Origin: Arcticibacter sp045629565
GTDB lineage: Bacteria > Bacteroidota > Bacteroidia > Sphingobacteriales > Sphingobacteriaceae
Direction: 5' to 3'
DNA: 64,000 nucleotides
NCBI RefSeq assembly: GCF_045629565.1
Contig: NZ_JAZQRL010000012.1
Span: forward strand, 1-64,000
Part shown: piece after piece, positions 7,974 to 17,861 of the stretch
Layout: every line of letters starts with the position of its first letter
How positions within the stretch are numbered: the first letter of the stretch is position 1
Program-made: the position numbers and the translations under genes
The notes under the pieces: model-generated
Seen by the model: the letters and a program-made list of their open reading frames with translations, nothing else
Told to the model about the DNA's origin: nothing
Database searches by the model: none

Positions 7974-9476
7974 ATGAAAAAGAAAATAATCTACGGAATT
8001 TTACTAATCGTTGGGATATGTTCTTCAAGCTGTAACAAATGGCTTGAGCTGAAGCCCCAGGACGGCATTACCAGTGAGGACTTCTGGAAGACAAAAGAGC
8101 AAGCCGAAGCCGCCGTAATTGGCATCTATTCTTCACTTCTGGAAGATCCGTTAGTTAACAACCTTTTTGTATGGGGGGAGCTCCGTGCCGATATGGTTGC
8201 GCCGTTTACCAGAACCAGTATAGATGAGCAGTTTATGATGGGAGGTAACATTTTGCCTACCAACGGCTACACAAACTGGAGTTCTTTATATAGGACTATT
8301 AATTACTGTAACACAGTTATCAAGTTTGCGCCTCAGGTGCTGGAGAACGATCCAACATTAAATCAGGCTACGTTGGACGCATACCTGGCAGAGGCTCATG
8401 CGATAAGAGGTTTGATGTACTTCTATTTGCTGAGAGTATTTGGAGAGGTGCCTTTAAAAACTCTTCCCACTTCGAGTGATAAAGATATTGAGCGAATTGC
8501 GAAGAGCACGAAGCAAGAAGTTCATGATCTCATAATAAGCGATCTTGACTTTGCCGATAAACATGCATTTGTGACGTATGGAAGTGTTGACAAGGATAAG
8601 GGCAGAGTTACCAGGTACACAGTGAACGCCATTCAGGCGGACGCATACTTATGGATGGAGGATTACCAGAATTGCCTTGTCGCAACTGATAAAATTATTA
8701 GCTCCGGAAATTTCGGACTGATAACTACAGAACAGCAGTCGCAACTTTTCAATACGCTCTTTTATCGCGGGAACTCAAATGAAAGTATTTTCGAGGTACA
8801 GTTTGACAGGCAAAAATTAAATCCGTTTTACGACATGTTCGGAGCCACAAACCGCCGCTTCAATGCGAATGCGATCGTAATGGATGAGATGTACACGATC
8901 GACGTTACCAACGTAAATAGCTACGATTTCCGGGCTGAAGGGACATCTGTCCGGTCGTCATTAAACATGATCTGGAAGTATGTAGGTACGAATGGCGGGC
9001 AAAGTGATCTCGAAGCCAGACCCACAGACGACTACGTTGGACATTGGTTTGTCTACAGATACGCTGATATCTTGTTGATGAAAGCGGAAGCGCTGACCTG
9101 GTTAGACAGAGGGGCAGAGGCATTGCCACTCATCAAGACGGTGAGGGACAGAGCCCATGCCCTGGTAGCGACGGAACAGTATCCCGATGTAGACGACAAG
9201 GAGGGGATCTCAGAGTACATTCTTGCGGAACGGGCAAGGGAGTTTTCCTTTGAGGGTAAACGTTGGTTTGATGTATTACGTCATGCCAAGAGGAACAATT
9301 ATTCCACTTCGGCCTTTAACTATCTTCTCGATGTCGTCACAGTCAATGCGGCAGGCAACAATCAGCAATCGGTTCGAAACAAGTACCGGGACGTTAATAG
9401 CCACTACATGCCAATAAATAGCGATGAAATTACTAGGGGCGGCGGTTTGTTGACACAGAATCCATTTTATCAATAA
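7974..9476 (+). CDS. SusD/RagB-family surface lipoprotein
   Basis: The start is the ATG at 7974, which gives MKKKIIYGILLIVG and a lipobox ending in Cys20; an upstream in-frame start would overlap susC and spoil the signal. The 500-residue protein shows the N-terminal SusD features (KWLELKPQDGITSEDFW, EAAVIGIYSSL), helical TPR-like segments and the C-terminal signature ERAREFSFEGKRWFDVLRH. SusD forms the lid on the SusC barrel and helps capture substrate at the cell surface. It is co-transcribed with the susC just upstream and followed after 16 bases by a FAS1 gene. Confidence 0.93.
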   Translation: MKKKIIYGILLIVGICSSSCNKWLELKPQDGITSEDFWKTKEQAEAAVIGIYSSLLEDPLVNNLFVWGELRADMVAPFTRTSIDEQFMMGGNILPTNGYTNWSSLYRTINYCNTVIKFAPQVLENDPTLNQATLDAYLAEAHAIRGLMYFYLLRVFGEVPLKTLPTSSDKDIERIAKSTKQEVHDLIISDLDFADKHAFVTYGSVDKDKGRVTRYTVNAIQADAYLWMEDYQNCLVATDKIISSGNFGLITTEQQSQLFNTLFYRGNSNESIFEVQFDRQKLNPFYDMFGATNRRFNANAIVMDEMYTIDVTNVNSYDFRAEGTSVRSSLNMIWKYVGTNGGQSDLEARPTDDYVGHWFVYRYADILLMKAEALTWLDRGAEALPLIKTVRDRAHALVATEQYPDVDDKEGISEYILAERAREFSFEGKRWFDVLRHAKRNNYSTSAFNYLLDVVTVNAAGNNQQSVRNKYRDVNSHYMPINSDEITRGGGLLTQNPFYQ

Positions 9477-9492
9477 TCTTAATTCTTTAGAT

Positions 9493-11178
9493 ATGAAAAA
9501 GGTAAGCAACGTATTGAGCAGGAATATCATAGGTATGATCTGCATGATCTTCATCTTCGCTGTTGGCTGTAAAAAGGAGAATATTCTTTATAATACTACA
9601 GAAGATGTAAATATTACGGGATATTTGGACCGGTACCCTGAGGATTTTTCGGAATTCAGGAAGATCCTTGACTTGACAAAAAATGCCTCTTTTTTGGGAG
9701 CTTACGGAGCATATACCGTATTTGCACCGACAAACGACGCAATAGCGCTTTATTTGAAGGAGAAAGGAGTAGCATCAGTTGAAGCTATTGATGTGCAGGA
9801 GCTTAATAATCTTGTTCGCTATCATGTCCTAGAAGATACTATCCGAACAACACAGTTTACTGATGGAAAGCTGTCCCGGTTGACGATGTACGGTCAGTAC
9901 TTAATAACAGGTGCCAGCAATGTTGGTGGCGTTAGCAAAATAACGGTTAACAGACAAGCTAATATCATCAATTCTAACATATCGCTAGGTAACGGGATCA
10001 TTCATTCGATAGATCATGTATTGCAGCCGGCCAGCCTCACAGTTGCACAAATGGTAGAAAATGATCCTAAGTTTAGCATTTTCACCCAATTGTTAAAGGC
10101 CACAAGCCTTTATGATTCATTAAATATCCTACCTGCGAATAATCCAAATCCAGACAGTACCAGGAGATGGATGACGCTTCTGGCCGAACCTGATGATGTG
10201 TTTGCCGAGGCGGGTATATCTTCGTATGAGGCCCTGAAGGCCAGATATTCGAATACAGGGAACCCTGCGAACCACGCCGATAGTTTGTATTTATATGCAG
10301 CCTACCACATACTTCCCGATGCAAAGTACATCGCAGATATTGTCACGGCAACTTCTCATACGACGCTTGCCCCTTTTGAAGTGATCACCTCGAAGGAAAT
10401 CAACCAGGAGATTTTGATTAATGATGATGAGTTTAATGGGGTGCATGAACCAGGTGCGGAGCTTGTAAGAGGAGCGAGCGACAAATCTGCCAGCAACGGT
10501 GTTGTGCACTCTATGAACGCGGTCTTCTCCATGAAAGTCCGTAATCCAACCGCAGTTTATTTTGATGTAGCTGACCAGCCCGAATTTAAGAAGCTTCCCG
10601 GCTACAGGCTAGGATCCGTGTCGGTAAAAGGCATAACCGATGTGGCGGGTATACGTTTCGAAAGCGGTTATTCGCTCATATACGAGGCTAATGCAGGTAC
10701 AGGTCATTACTGGGGGGATAGAATTTCTCTCCCGATGGCTGCTGCGGCCACTACAAAAAGGTCGCACTGGATCGAATTTACAACTCCAATGCTTGTCAAG
10801 GGCAGCTACAAGGTTTGGGTCTGCTATAGGACAAACGGAAAGGCACCCCTACTTCAAGGATATTTTAACGGAGTACCCTTAGCAAGGATACTTAATATGG
10901 CAGAATATAATCTGAAGAATACTCCGGATTCAGAGATGGAGACTTTAGGCTATAAATACCATACCAATAATACTTCCTCTAACAGCTTTGTAAGCAGATA
11001 TATCGGAACGGTCACTGTGGCGACCACAGACCGGCAGATACTTCGTTTCGAAGGAGTTGGAACAAGTGGAGGTGCCGATACATGGTGGGATATGATACAT
11101 TTCATACCAGTGGATCAGGAACAACTTTGGCCTCGGTTTCATCAGGATGGCAGCATTATACCCAAGCCGCAACTTTAA
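9493..11178 (+). CDS. FAS1 domain lipoprotein with C-terminal beta-sandwich-like module
   Basis: The 561-residue protein starts with a lipoprotein signal (Cys26, lipobox FAVGC). FAS1 repeat 1 spans about 45-190 (TVFAPTNDAI, GIIHSIDHVL). A second, more divergent repeat spans about 190-355 (SNGVVHSMNAVFSM). Residues about 360-555 form a separate module rich in beta strands (SGYSLIYEANAGTG, KGSYKVWVCYRTNG, WWDMIHFIPV) that resembles carbohydrate-binding beta-sandwiches in strand pattern. The same architecture recurs in the next gene. Both lie between two SusCD pairs in one operon, with 16 bases to the upstream susD. It probably acts as a surface binding protein; the ligand is unknown. Confidence 0.82.
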   Translation: MKKVSNVLSRNIIGMICMIFIFAVGCKKENILYNTTEDVNITGYLDRYPEDFSEFRKILDLTKNASFLGAYGAYTVFAPTNDAIALYLKEKGVASVEAIDVQELNNLVRYHVLEDTIRTTQFTDGKLSRLTMYGQYLITGASNVGGVSKITVNRQANIINSNISLGNGIIHSIDHVLQPASLTVAQMVENDPKFSIFTQLLKATSLYDSLNILPANNPNPDSTRRWMTLLAEPDDVFAEAGISSYEALKARYSNTGNPANHADSLYLYAAYHILPDAKYIADIVTATSHTTLAPFEVITSKEINQEILINDDEFNGVHEPGAELVRGASDKSASNGVVHSMNAVFSMKVRNPTAVYFDVADQPEFKKLPGYRLGSVSVKGITDVAGIRFESGYSLIYEANAGTGHYWGDRISLPMAAAATTKRSHWIEFTTPMLVKGSYKVWVCYRTNGKAPLLQGYFNGVPLARILNMAEYNLKNTPDSEMETLGYKYHTNNTSSNSFVSRYIGTVTVATTDRQILRFEGVGTSGGADTWWDMIHFIPVDQEQLWPRFHQDGSIIPKPQL

Positions 11179-11212
11179 TTGACATTACACGAATTGTAGA
11201 AACTGAAATAAT

Positions 11213-12736
11213 ATGATTTACAGAAATATATTGGTTGGTCTGGCCTTGCTTTGCATCTCTCTGGGAGCATGTAAAGACGTATGGCAGGATCATAATGAGA
11301 TAAAAGATCCCGTTCTGGCGGGAACTCTCATGGAACAGATAAGTGGGAACCCTGAGCTTACAAAATTTCGGGACCTGCTGATCAAAACTGGCTACGACAA
11401 AATAATTTCTTCATCTCAAACATACACGGTTTGGGCTCCCACAAATGCTATGTTTGATGAAGCAGTGAACGAGGTTGGTACCTCAGACAGCCTGCTAACT
11501 CAGTTTGTAGGCTATCACATTGCCAGGCAGTCGTATTTTACGAGAATGGCTGCTGATACGACTATACGCGTTCAAACCCTGAACGGGAAGTTTATCAGGT
11601 TTACAGGCAATGGCGCTGATGAGGCGGCAATTCTTGAGGCCGATCAGCATGTTGGTAATGGGGTGCTCCATGTAATCAGTCAGCCTGTTGTTGCCAGAAA
11701 GAGCACATGGGAAATGTTTGAATCTCTTAATGATGGGCGAGTAACGCATCAGAAAAGATTTCTGGATGCATGGAACGTGAGAGACTTTGATGTGGAAGCT
11801 TCTAAGCAGATCGGGGTTAATCCTCAGGGCCTTCCTATATATGATAGTGTGTTCGTGGATGAGAAAGGCTTTATAGCATCAGTGGCCAACCTGAAAGATG
11901 AAGGCAGGGAGTTTACTTATTTCGTCCTCACAGACGATGTGTATCAACAGGAATTCAATAAGCTTCAGCATTATTTTGCGGATTCTACGTCTGAAGCCAC
12001 ATCGTTTAAAACGCAGAGGTATATAGTTAAGGATCTGGTTGTCAAAGGAAGTTATGGCGCGGGAGATCTTCCTGCAACCATGTATACCCTGGACAGTACA
12101 ATAATAGCTATTGATAAGAGTGCAATTGTTGCGAGCTACCCGGCGAGTAACGGTATGGTACACGTCGTAAACGCCCTTTCATACCAGATGTCTGACAAGA
12201 TCAAGCCTATAATAGTAGAAGGTGAGCGGTATACTCAGGTCAGTGACCCGTCAGTTGGATTGACAAGAAGAACAAGGAAGTCTCCCGATGGTAAGGTTTT
12301 CATGGATGTGATGAATAATACTCACAAAGTGAACGGATTGTGGGTGCGCTATCGGGGGAATGTCTTTTCAGGTAAATATAAAGTCTATTGGAGAATGATC
12401 AGGGACTCAGATTTTCCATTGGTTCCTGCAGCAGGAGCAACAGACTTGACCCGCTTCCCACAGAAGCTCACGTGGAATGAGTTGTGGAAATCAACAGTTG
12501 AGGGTCAGCCTGTAATTTTCGATCCCCTCGCTTCGGCGGGTCTGGGGTATCAGAACGAACCGGTTATTAACCATAACAACGGAACCTTTTCTCCGGACTA
12601 CAGCGAGGTTTATATCGGAGATATGACTATTGAACGTAATGGCTTAATTGATCTCTATTTAGTAGCAAACAGAACGGCGACGGCAGTTCAAAATTCTATA
12701 CTACTTGACTACATTAAGCTTGAACCTATTTATTAA
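11213..12736 (+). CDS. FAS1 domain lipoprotein with C-terminal beta-sandwich-like module
   Basis: The 507-residue protein has a lipobox (ISLGAC, Cys20). FAS1 repeat 1 lies at about 35-165 (TVWAPTNAMF, GNGVLHVISQPV). A second repeat with a large insert lies at about 165-330 (TYFVLTDDVY, NGMVHVVNALSY). The C-terminal part (about 335-505) resembles the end of the preceding protein: SGKYKVYWRMIRDSD corresponds to KGSYKVWVCYRTNG there, and ILLDYIKLEPIY matches the last strand. The two genes look like diverged duplicates. It is 34 bases after the previous FAS1 gene and 35 before the second susC, so it is likely the partner lipoprotein of that second pair. Confidence 0.82.
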   Translation: MIYRNILVGLALLCISLGACKDVWQDHNEIKDPVLAGTLMEQISGNPELTKFRDLLIKTGYDKIISSSQTYTVWAPTNAMFDEAVNEVGTSDSLLTQFVGYHIARQSYFTRMAADTTIRVQTLNGKFIRFTGNGADEAAILEADQHVGNGVLHVISQPVVARKSTWEMFESLNDGRVTHQKRFLDAWNVRDFDVEASKQIGVNPQGLPIYDSVFVDEKGFIASVANLKDEGREFTYFVLTDDVYQQEFNKLQHYFADSTSEATSFKTQRYIVKDLVVKGSYGAGDLPATMYTLDSTIIAIDKSAIVASYPASNGMVHVVNALSYQMSDKIKPIIVEGERYTQVSDPSVGLTRRTRKSPDGKVFMDVMNNTHKVNGLWVRYRGNVFSGKYKVYWRMIRDSDFPLVPAAGATDLTRFPQKLTWNELWKSTVEGQPVIFDPLASAGLGYQNEPVINHNNGTFSPDYSEVYIGDMTIERNGLIDLYLVANRTATAVQNSILLDYIKLEPIY

Positions 12737-12771
12737 CAATAAGCAGCTGCTTAGACTTATTATTTGATTAT

Positions 12772-15700
12772 ATGTACATATTTAAACGAGGGCTGAAAAG
12801 TATACTCATAATGGGGGCGCTGTCTGCAATAGGGTTGCCACAGACGAGCGCAAACAATGCTTTCATGTTAATAAACGGAAGAGATACGATCTTAACATCT
12901 GAGCCGGTAAAGGGAATTAAGATAACGGGCATAGTAAAGGACGCATCTACAGGAAAGCCGATACCTGGAATCAATGTCACGGTTTTAAATTACTCATCAG
13001 CATTCTCAGATGATAACGGTCGTTTTGAGATCAGCGTTCCTGAGAAGAATGCCGCTCTGAATGTTGTTGGAGATGGTTATCAGTCTAAAATAGTGCCGGT
13101 TGGGCCGGATGGTTCTCTAGAAATCAGATTGCGGGAATCAGGATATAAATCACAGTTTGAGATCGCAACGCTTCCTTATTCCAGAGTATCCAGGAGTCTT
13201 GTTCCATATTCAATAGAATCGGTTTACTTAAGCGGTGGTTGGACTCTCAATTCTGAAACTCCTGATACATATCTGCAGGGTAGGGTATCCGGCTTAAACG
13301 CTACGAGACGCTCGGGGACACCGGGAATAGGTGCCAACATGTTTCTTAGAGGGTATTCATCATTGTCGGCTGGGAACCAACCGCTTGTGATTGTTGATGG
13401 CGTGATCTATGATACGGCAGAGAATGGAAGTTCAATAATTTCGGGTCATATGGACAATCCTCTATCCTATATAGACGCGAAGGACATCGACAATATTACC
13501 GTAATCAAGGACGGCGGATCTATGTATGGTACAAAAGGGGCTAACGGAGTGATAATGATTTCAACAATCAGGGCAAAGGAAGAGGCTACTCAAATAGACT
13601 TTGCTGCCTACGGAGGTATAAATTCCAAAGTTAAAACGCTTCCTGTAATGGGAGCTTCAGACTACAGGCTTTATCTTTCAGACCTACTACAGGACAGAGG
13701 ATGGCCGGTTGCTATGGTGGAAGCGCAACCATATATGCAGGATGATTTAGTGACGAATCAGGAGTATTACAGATATCATAATGATACGAAATGGCAGGAC
13801 GGCGTACTGGAAGACGGAATAAATCAGAATTATTATCTGAAGGTTTCAGGGGGTGACGATATTGCAACTTATGGCCTTTCGCTTGGGTATATGCACAATG
13901 AAGGTATTTTGAGCAATACCTTCAATGACAAGTATCATACCCGATTCAATGGAGACTTGAAGCTAACTGCGAAATTAAGTGGTGTTGTGAATTTGTCATT
14001 TCTGAATAGTGACCAGGATCTGAGGGATGGCGGGCAAGCATATTCAACAAACCCCTTGTACCTGGCGACGGTAAAAGCGCCGTTTTTAAGCGTTAATGAG
14101 ATTGACAATAATGGTGTAAGTTCACCTAATCTGTCAGACAGGGACATCTTCAATGTTAGTAATCCTCTTGCGGCCGCGAATAATGCCGTCGGAAGAAATA
14201 GGAACTATCGTTTCTTAGGCGCAGTAGGATTCAATTATGCTTTTAATAAGACATTAAGATTAAGCAGCCAGGTTGGTGTGACATATAATAAAGTGAGGGA
14301 AAGCTTCTTCGTTCCTGAGAAAGGTATATCCAGGGATTCATTAAGCACGGCTGCTATTACGAATAGGTCGGGAACAAACGTGGGCCGGCTTCTGTCGATC
14401 TACAATGACACGCGGCTGTCCTTTACCAAATCTTTCGGCTCGGTTAGCAACTTGGCGATGAACGCAGGATTCCGCTATAATAACAGAGATGCGGAAAGCG
14501 ACTTTGGCTATGGATATAATTCCGCGACGGACGACCTTATAACAGTAACGCAGGGTGCTGCGGCACTGAGGCAGATTGGTGGAAGTATTGGTAAAAGCAG
14601 ATGGATGAATATGTATTTAAATGCAGACTATAATCATCTTAACCGATACTTTCTCTCCTTTAATATGGCTTTAGATGGCTCTTCCCGTTTTGGCAAGGAA
14701 GCAGAAGGAGGACTTTCCATAGGGGAGAATAAGTTTGCCGTTATGCCATCACTCGCTGCGGGCTGGTTATTGTCTTCAGAGAAGTTTATGTTGAACCAGA
14801 ACTGGATTGATTTGCTGAAGCTCAGGGCTAGTTATAGCATTACCGGCAATGATAACATTGGGAACTATTCAGCAAAACGCTATTACATATCTCAGAATCT
14901 TTTAGGAATGCAGGGTCTGATAGTTGGTAATATCGGGAATCCGGGATTAAAGTGGGAAACGGTGCATAAAGTAAACGTAGGAGCAGATATAGCTATTCTC
15001 AATGAGCGCCTGAGCTTTAACATTGACCTCTATAAGCATACAACTAAGGATATGCTTACGTGGAGAAATGTTAATACATCTGTGGGGCTGAGAAATGTAC
15101 TTACGAATGAAGGCGAAATGGAAACCCAAGGTGCGGAACTGGGGATCAATGGGAGGCTGGTGGACAGAGCATTTAAGTGGGACATGGGACTGAATGTGTC
15201 TAGGTTTAAAAACAAGATCGTAGCTATACCGGGAAGTGCTCTGTTGAGTTCTTTTGGTGGTGCTACGATTTTGACAGAAGTGGGGCGTGCTGCGAATGTT
15301 TTTTATGGTTATAAGACGGATGGTGTCTTTATAACAGAGGCTGATGCTGTGGCTGCAAATCAATATACTGTGCTCTTTGATGGCTCGACCAAGCGATATG
15401 CTGCAGGAGATGTGCGCTTTGTAAATGGTCAAGACAGCGAAGGTGATCTGGCTGAAGGCAGGAAATACATTAATGAAGACGACATGCAGGTCATTGGTGA
15501 TCCGAACCCTGACTTCACCGGAATGTTCAGCAATTTATTTTCATGGAAAAGGTGGTCTATGAATATGCAGTTTACGTTTAGCAGCGGGAATGATATATAT
15601 AATGGTGTAAGGGCAGCTCTTGAAGGCCAATCAGGAGTGCAGAACCAAACTGTCCATGTAGTTAACAGATGGCGAAATGAGGGCCAGGAAACAGATGTTC

Positions 15701-15999
15701 CGAGAGCAAGTTGGGGAGATCCTATGGGTAATAGCCGCTTTTCCGACAGATGGATAGAGGATGGTTCATACTTAAAGTTACGCACTCTTTCCCTGTCTTA
15801 CGATTTACCTTTAAAGGGCATGAAACTGCTAAAGAATGCTACCATATACGGTACTGTCAATAATGTATTCACCCTGACGAAATATAAAGGATTTGATCCT
15901 GAATTCAGTGCAACATCAAGTGTGATCGGCCAGGGAGTAGACACGGGACTTCAGCCGTTGTTCAGGAGTACACAGTTAGGCATACGGATAGGACTATAG
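12772..15999 (+). CDS. SusC/RagA-family TonB-dependent outer membrane transporter (second)
   Basis: The 1,075-residue protein has a signal peptide (about 1-28), a carboxypeptidase-D-like domain at about 49-125 (ITGIVKDASTGKPIPGINV), a plug (about 140-270) and a barrel ending STQLGIRIGL. The plug signature reads VIKDGGSMYGTKGANGVIMI, in which the usual DAS(A/S)xAxYG is altered to DGGSMYGTKG. The plug also begins without the typical DEVVV TonB-box-like segment, so this is a divergent SusC and not a recent copy of the one at 4667. SusD follows after 24 bases. Its cargo probably differs from that of the first transporter. Confidence 0.92.
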   Translation: MYIFKRGLKSILIMGALSAIGLPQTSANNAFMLINGRDTILTSEPVKGIKITGIVKDASTGKPIPGINVTVLNYSSAFSDDNGRFEISVPEKNAALNVVGDGYQSKIVPVGPDGSLEIRLRESGYKSQFEIATLPYSRVSRSLVPYSIESVYLSGGWTLNSETPDTYLQGRVSGLNATRRSGTPGIGANMFLRGYSSLSAGNQPLVIVDGVIYDTAENGSSIISGHMDNPLSYIDAKDIDNITVIKDGGSMYGTKGANGVIMISTIRAKEEATQIDFAAYGGINSKVKTLPVMGASDYRLYLSDLLQDRGWPVAMVEAQPYMQDDLVTNQEYYRYHNDTKWQDGVLEDGINQNYYLKVSGGDDIATYGLSLGYMHNEGILSNTFNDKYHTRFNGDLKLTAKLSGVVNLSFLNSDQDLRDGGQAYSTNPLYLATVKAPFLSVNEIDNNGVSSPNLSDRDIFNVSNPLAAANNAVGRNRNYRFLGAVGFNYAFNKTLRLSSQVGVTYNKVRESFFVPEKGISRDSLSTAAITNRSGTNVGRLLSIYNDTRLSFTKSFGSVSNLAMNAGFRYNNRDAESDFGYGYNSATDDLITVTQGAAALRQIGGSIGKSRWMNMYLNADYNHLNRYFLSFNMALDGSSRFGKEAEGGLSIGENKFAVMPSLAAGWLLSSEKFMLNQNWIDLLKLRASYSITGNDNIGNYSAKRYYISQNLLGMQGLIVGNIGNPGLKWETVHKVNVGADIAILNERLSFNIDLYKHTTKDMLTWRNVNTSVGLRNVLTNEGEMETQGAELGINGRLVDRAFKWDMGLNVSRFKNKIVAIPGSALLSSFGGATILTEVGRAANVFYGYKTDGVFITEADAVAANQYTVLFDGSTKRYAAGDVRFVNGQDSEGDLAEGRKYINEDDMQVIGDPNPDFTGMFSNLFSWKRWSMNMQFTFSSGNDIYNGVRAALEGQSGVQNQTVHVVNRWRNEGQETDVPRASWGDPMGNSRFSDRWIEDGSYLKLRTLSLSYDLPLKGMKLLKNATIYGTVNNVFTLTKYKGFDPEFSATSSVIGQGVDTGLQPLFRSTQLGIRIGL

Positions 16000-16023
16000 C
16001 CCAGCTTCTATAAATAAGATAGT

Positions 16024-17775
16024 ATGAAAAAGAAACTTTACAAATTATATGCATTGTGCCTGGGAGCACTGATAAGCTTTGCTCCCGTATCATGCAAGAA
16101 AATGCTTGATGTAGAACCAGGCGAAGTGCTCGGCGAAGAACAGATGTTCCAAAACGTCTATGACGCTGATGCGGCCGTGGTTGGAATTTACGGAAAGTTC
16201 CTGGGTTTGGCAGAGCAATACATTGTATTGAACGAATTACGTGGCGACCTTGCTGATGTGACCGTTAATAGCGACAAGCATCTTAACGAGTTGCATTTGC
16301 ATCAGGTGAGGCTGGGGAACCCTTATGCAGATCCCAGGCCATTTTACGAGGTCATTCTCTACTGTAACGATGTTTTAAAGAACTTCAATGTGATGCTTGC
16401 GAGTGGAAAATTGCAGAAGCAGGAGTATGATACGCGTTTTTCAGATGTGGGAGCTTTAAGATCATGGCTTTATCTTCAGCTAGGAATCCACTTTGGGGAA
16501 GTCCCATATGTGACAGAGCCTATTGAAAATATCAATGATCTTAAGGATCCGGCCAAATTTCCAAAATTGAGCTTTGACCAGTTGCTTGATAACCTTTTAT
16601 CTTTTACAGAAGCTTTGCCTTTTAAGGAAGACTATCCTGCGGGTACGACGCTTTTGACAACTGTTGACTCATATAACACGACGAAGTTCTTCATAAATAA
16701 AAAGCTGGTGCTGGGAGATCTACATCTTTGGAAAGGAAACTATAGACAAGCAGCTAGCTATTACCGTGATATAATGGAATTGTCTGCAACAATTTATTCT
16801 ACAACTGCAGACCAATACTTTGAAGTAAACAGAGTTACTTATTCGTCTCAACTCGCAGGGGCTAATTGGATAAAGATCTTTAATGAGCCCTATGGCGAGC
16901 GTTATTCAAATTATGATAATATTTGGTTGCTTCCATTCGATAAAAGCTTTTCTCCCTCCAATCCTTTTATAGAAAAATTCGCGAACACCGGAACAGGAAA
17001 GTACCAGATTAAGCCGTCTCAATTTGCCATCGGCAACTGGAATAAACAAATGCGGGGTAATACCCCCTATGATCTTCGGGGTACAAATGCATCCTGGAAG
17101 ATGAGTAACAGACAGCCGGTTATCAACAAGCAGATTCCCAACTATAGTTCGACGTTGCCATTTGAAACCAACGGCAAGTGGATCTTGTACAGGGCTTCCG
17201 CCCTGCACCTTCGATTTGCCGAGGCTGCAAATCGTGATAACAGACAAAAATTGGCTTATGCGCTGTTGAATAATGGGATCAAGAATGCTTTTGATCCAAC
17301 GCCGGGAGTCGCTAACCGAGATGTTACAGGTATAATGAACACCTTAAACGACCCTGCGCCATATAATTTCGACGCGCGGGAAGGAGAGTACCCAAGATTT
17401 CGCGGGCCGTGGTATAGAGCATCAGGTATCAGGAGCCGTGCCCAGGTGAATCATTCGACGATTTCTGCAGCCGACTCTGTCAAATATTTTGATATGAGTA
17501 ACCCTGACCCGTATTATAGAGATATTATTGATAGCCAGGGCTTGACATTGTTAATGGAAGATAAGCTTATAGATGAAGGGGGGCTGGAGCTGGCCTTTGA
17601 AGGTTATCGCTGGCCTGATCTATTGCGGATAGCTCTAAGACGGGAAAAAGAGTCTCCCGGCACCGGGGTGGCTTTCTTACAAGCGAGAGTAAACGCAAAA
17701 TTTTCCCTGTCAGAGGGAGGCTTTCCGAATCTAGGCAACAAAATGAACTGGTTTTTGCCGTTTAATTGGGAATAG
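16024..17775 (+). CDS. SusD/RagB-family surface lipoprotein (second)
   Basis: The 583-residue protein has a lipobox (FAPVSC, Cys24) and the SusD N-terminal pattern (KKMLDVEPGEVLGEEQMF, DAAVVGIYGKF). The usual C-terminal LAFEGYRWPDLLRIALRR is also present. It is about 80 residues longer than the first SusD; the extra sequence lies in the middle and C-terminal part, where substrate-binding loops vary. It is the last gene of the seven-gene operon, and a strong hairpin terminator begins 8 bases after its stop. Confidence 0.92.
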   Translation: MKKKLYKLYALCLGALISFAPVSCKKMLDVEPGEVLGEEQMFQNVYDADAAVVGIYGKFLGLAEQYIVLNELRGDLADVTVNSDKHLNELHLHQVRLGNPYADPRPFYEVILYCNDVLKNFNVMLASGKLQKQEYDTRFSDVGALRSWLYLQLGIHFGEVPYVTEPIENINDLKDPAKFPKLSFDQLLDNLLSFTEALPFKEDYPAGTTLLTTVDSYNTTKFFINKKLVLGDLHLWKGNYRQAASYYRDIMELSATIYSTTADQYFEVNRVTYSSQLAGANWIKIFNEPYGERYSNYDNIWLLPFDKSFSPSNPFIEKFANTGTGKYQIKPSQFAIGNWNKQMRGNTPYDLRGTNASWKMSNRQPVINKQIPNYSSTLPFETNGKWILYRASALHLRFAEAANRDNRQKLAYALLNNGIKNAFDPTPGVANRDVTGIMNTLNDPAPYNFDAREGEYPRFRGPWYRASGIRSRAQVNHSTISAADSVKYFDMSNPDPYYRDIIDSQGLTLLMEDKLIDEGGLELAFEGYRWPDLLRIALRREKESPGTGVAFLQARVNAKFSLSEGGFPNLGNKMNWFLPFNWE

Positions 17776-17783
17776 TTAAACAA

Positions 17784-17828
17784 GAAGCTGCCTCTTATTG
17801 TGTTTACAATCATAGAGGCAGCTTCTTT
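17784..17828. terminator. Bidirectional terminator closing the FAS1/SusCD operon
   Basis: GAAGCTGCCTCT (17784-17795) pairs perfectly with AGAGGCAGCTTC (17814-17825) around an 18-base loop and is followed by TTT. On the minus strand the same stem is followed by TTGTTT, so it also serves the convergent EamA gene. Confidence 0.85.
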
Positions 17829-17861
17829 GCACTATGCTGCTAGCGGCAGGTATCAGTCCAT

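Noticed and set aside
14947..15432. 161-codon frame antisense to the second susC
   Set aside because: It is within an intact transporter gene, rich in His/Ser/Ile as expected from reversed barrel-coding sequence, without a start context or domain.
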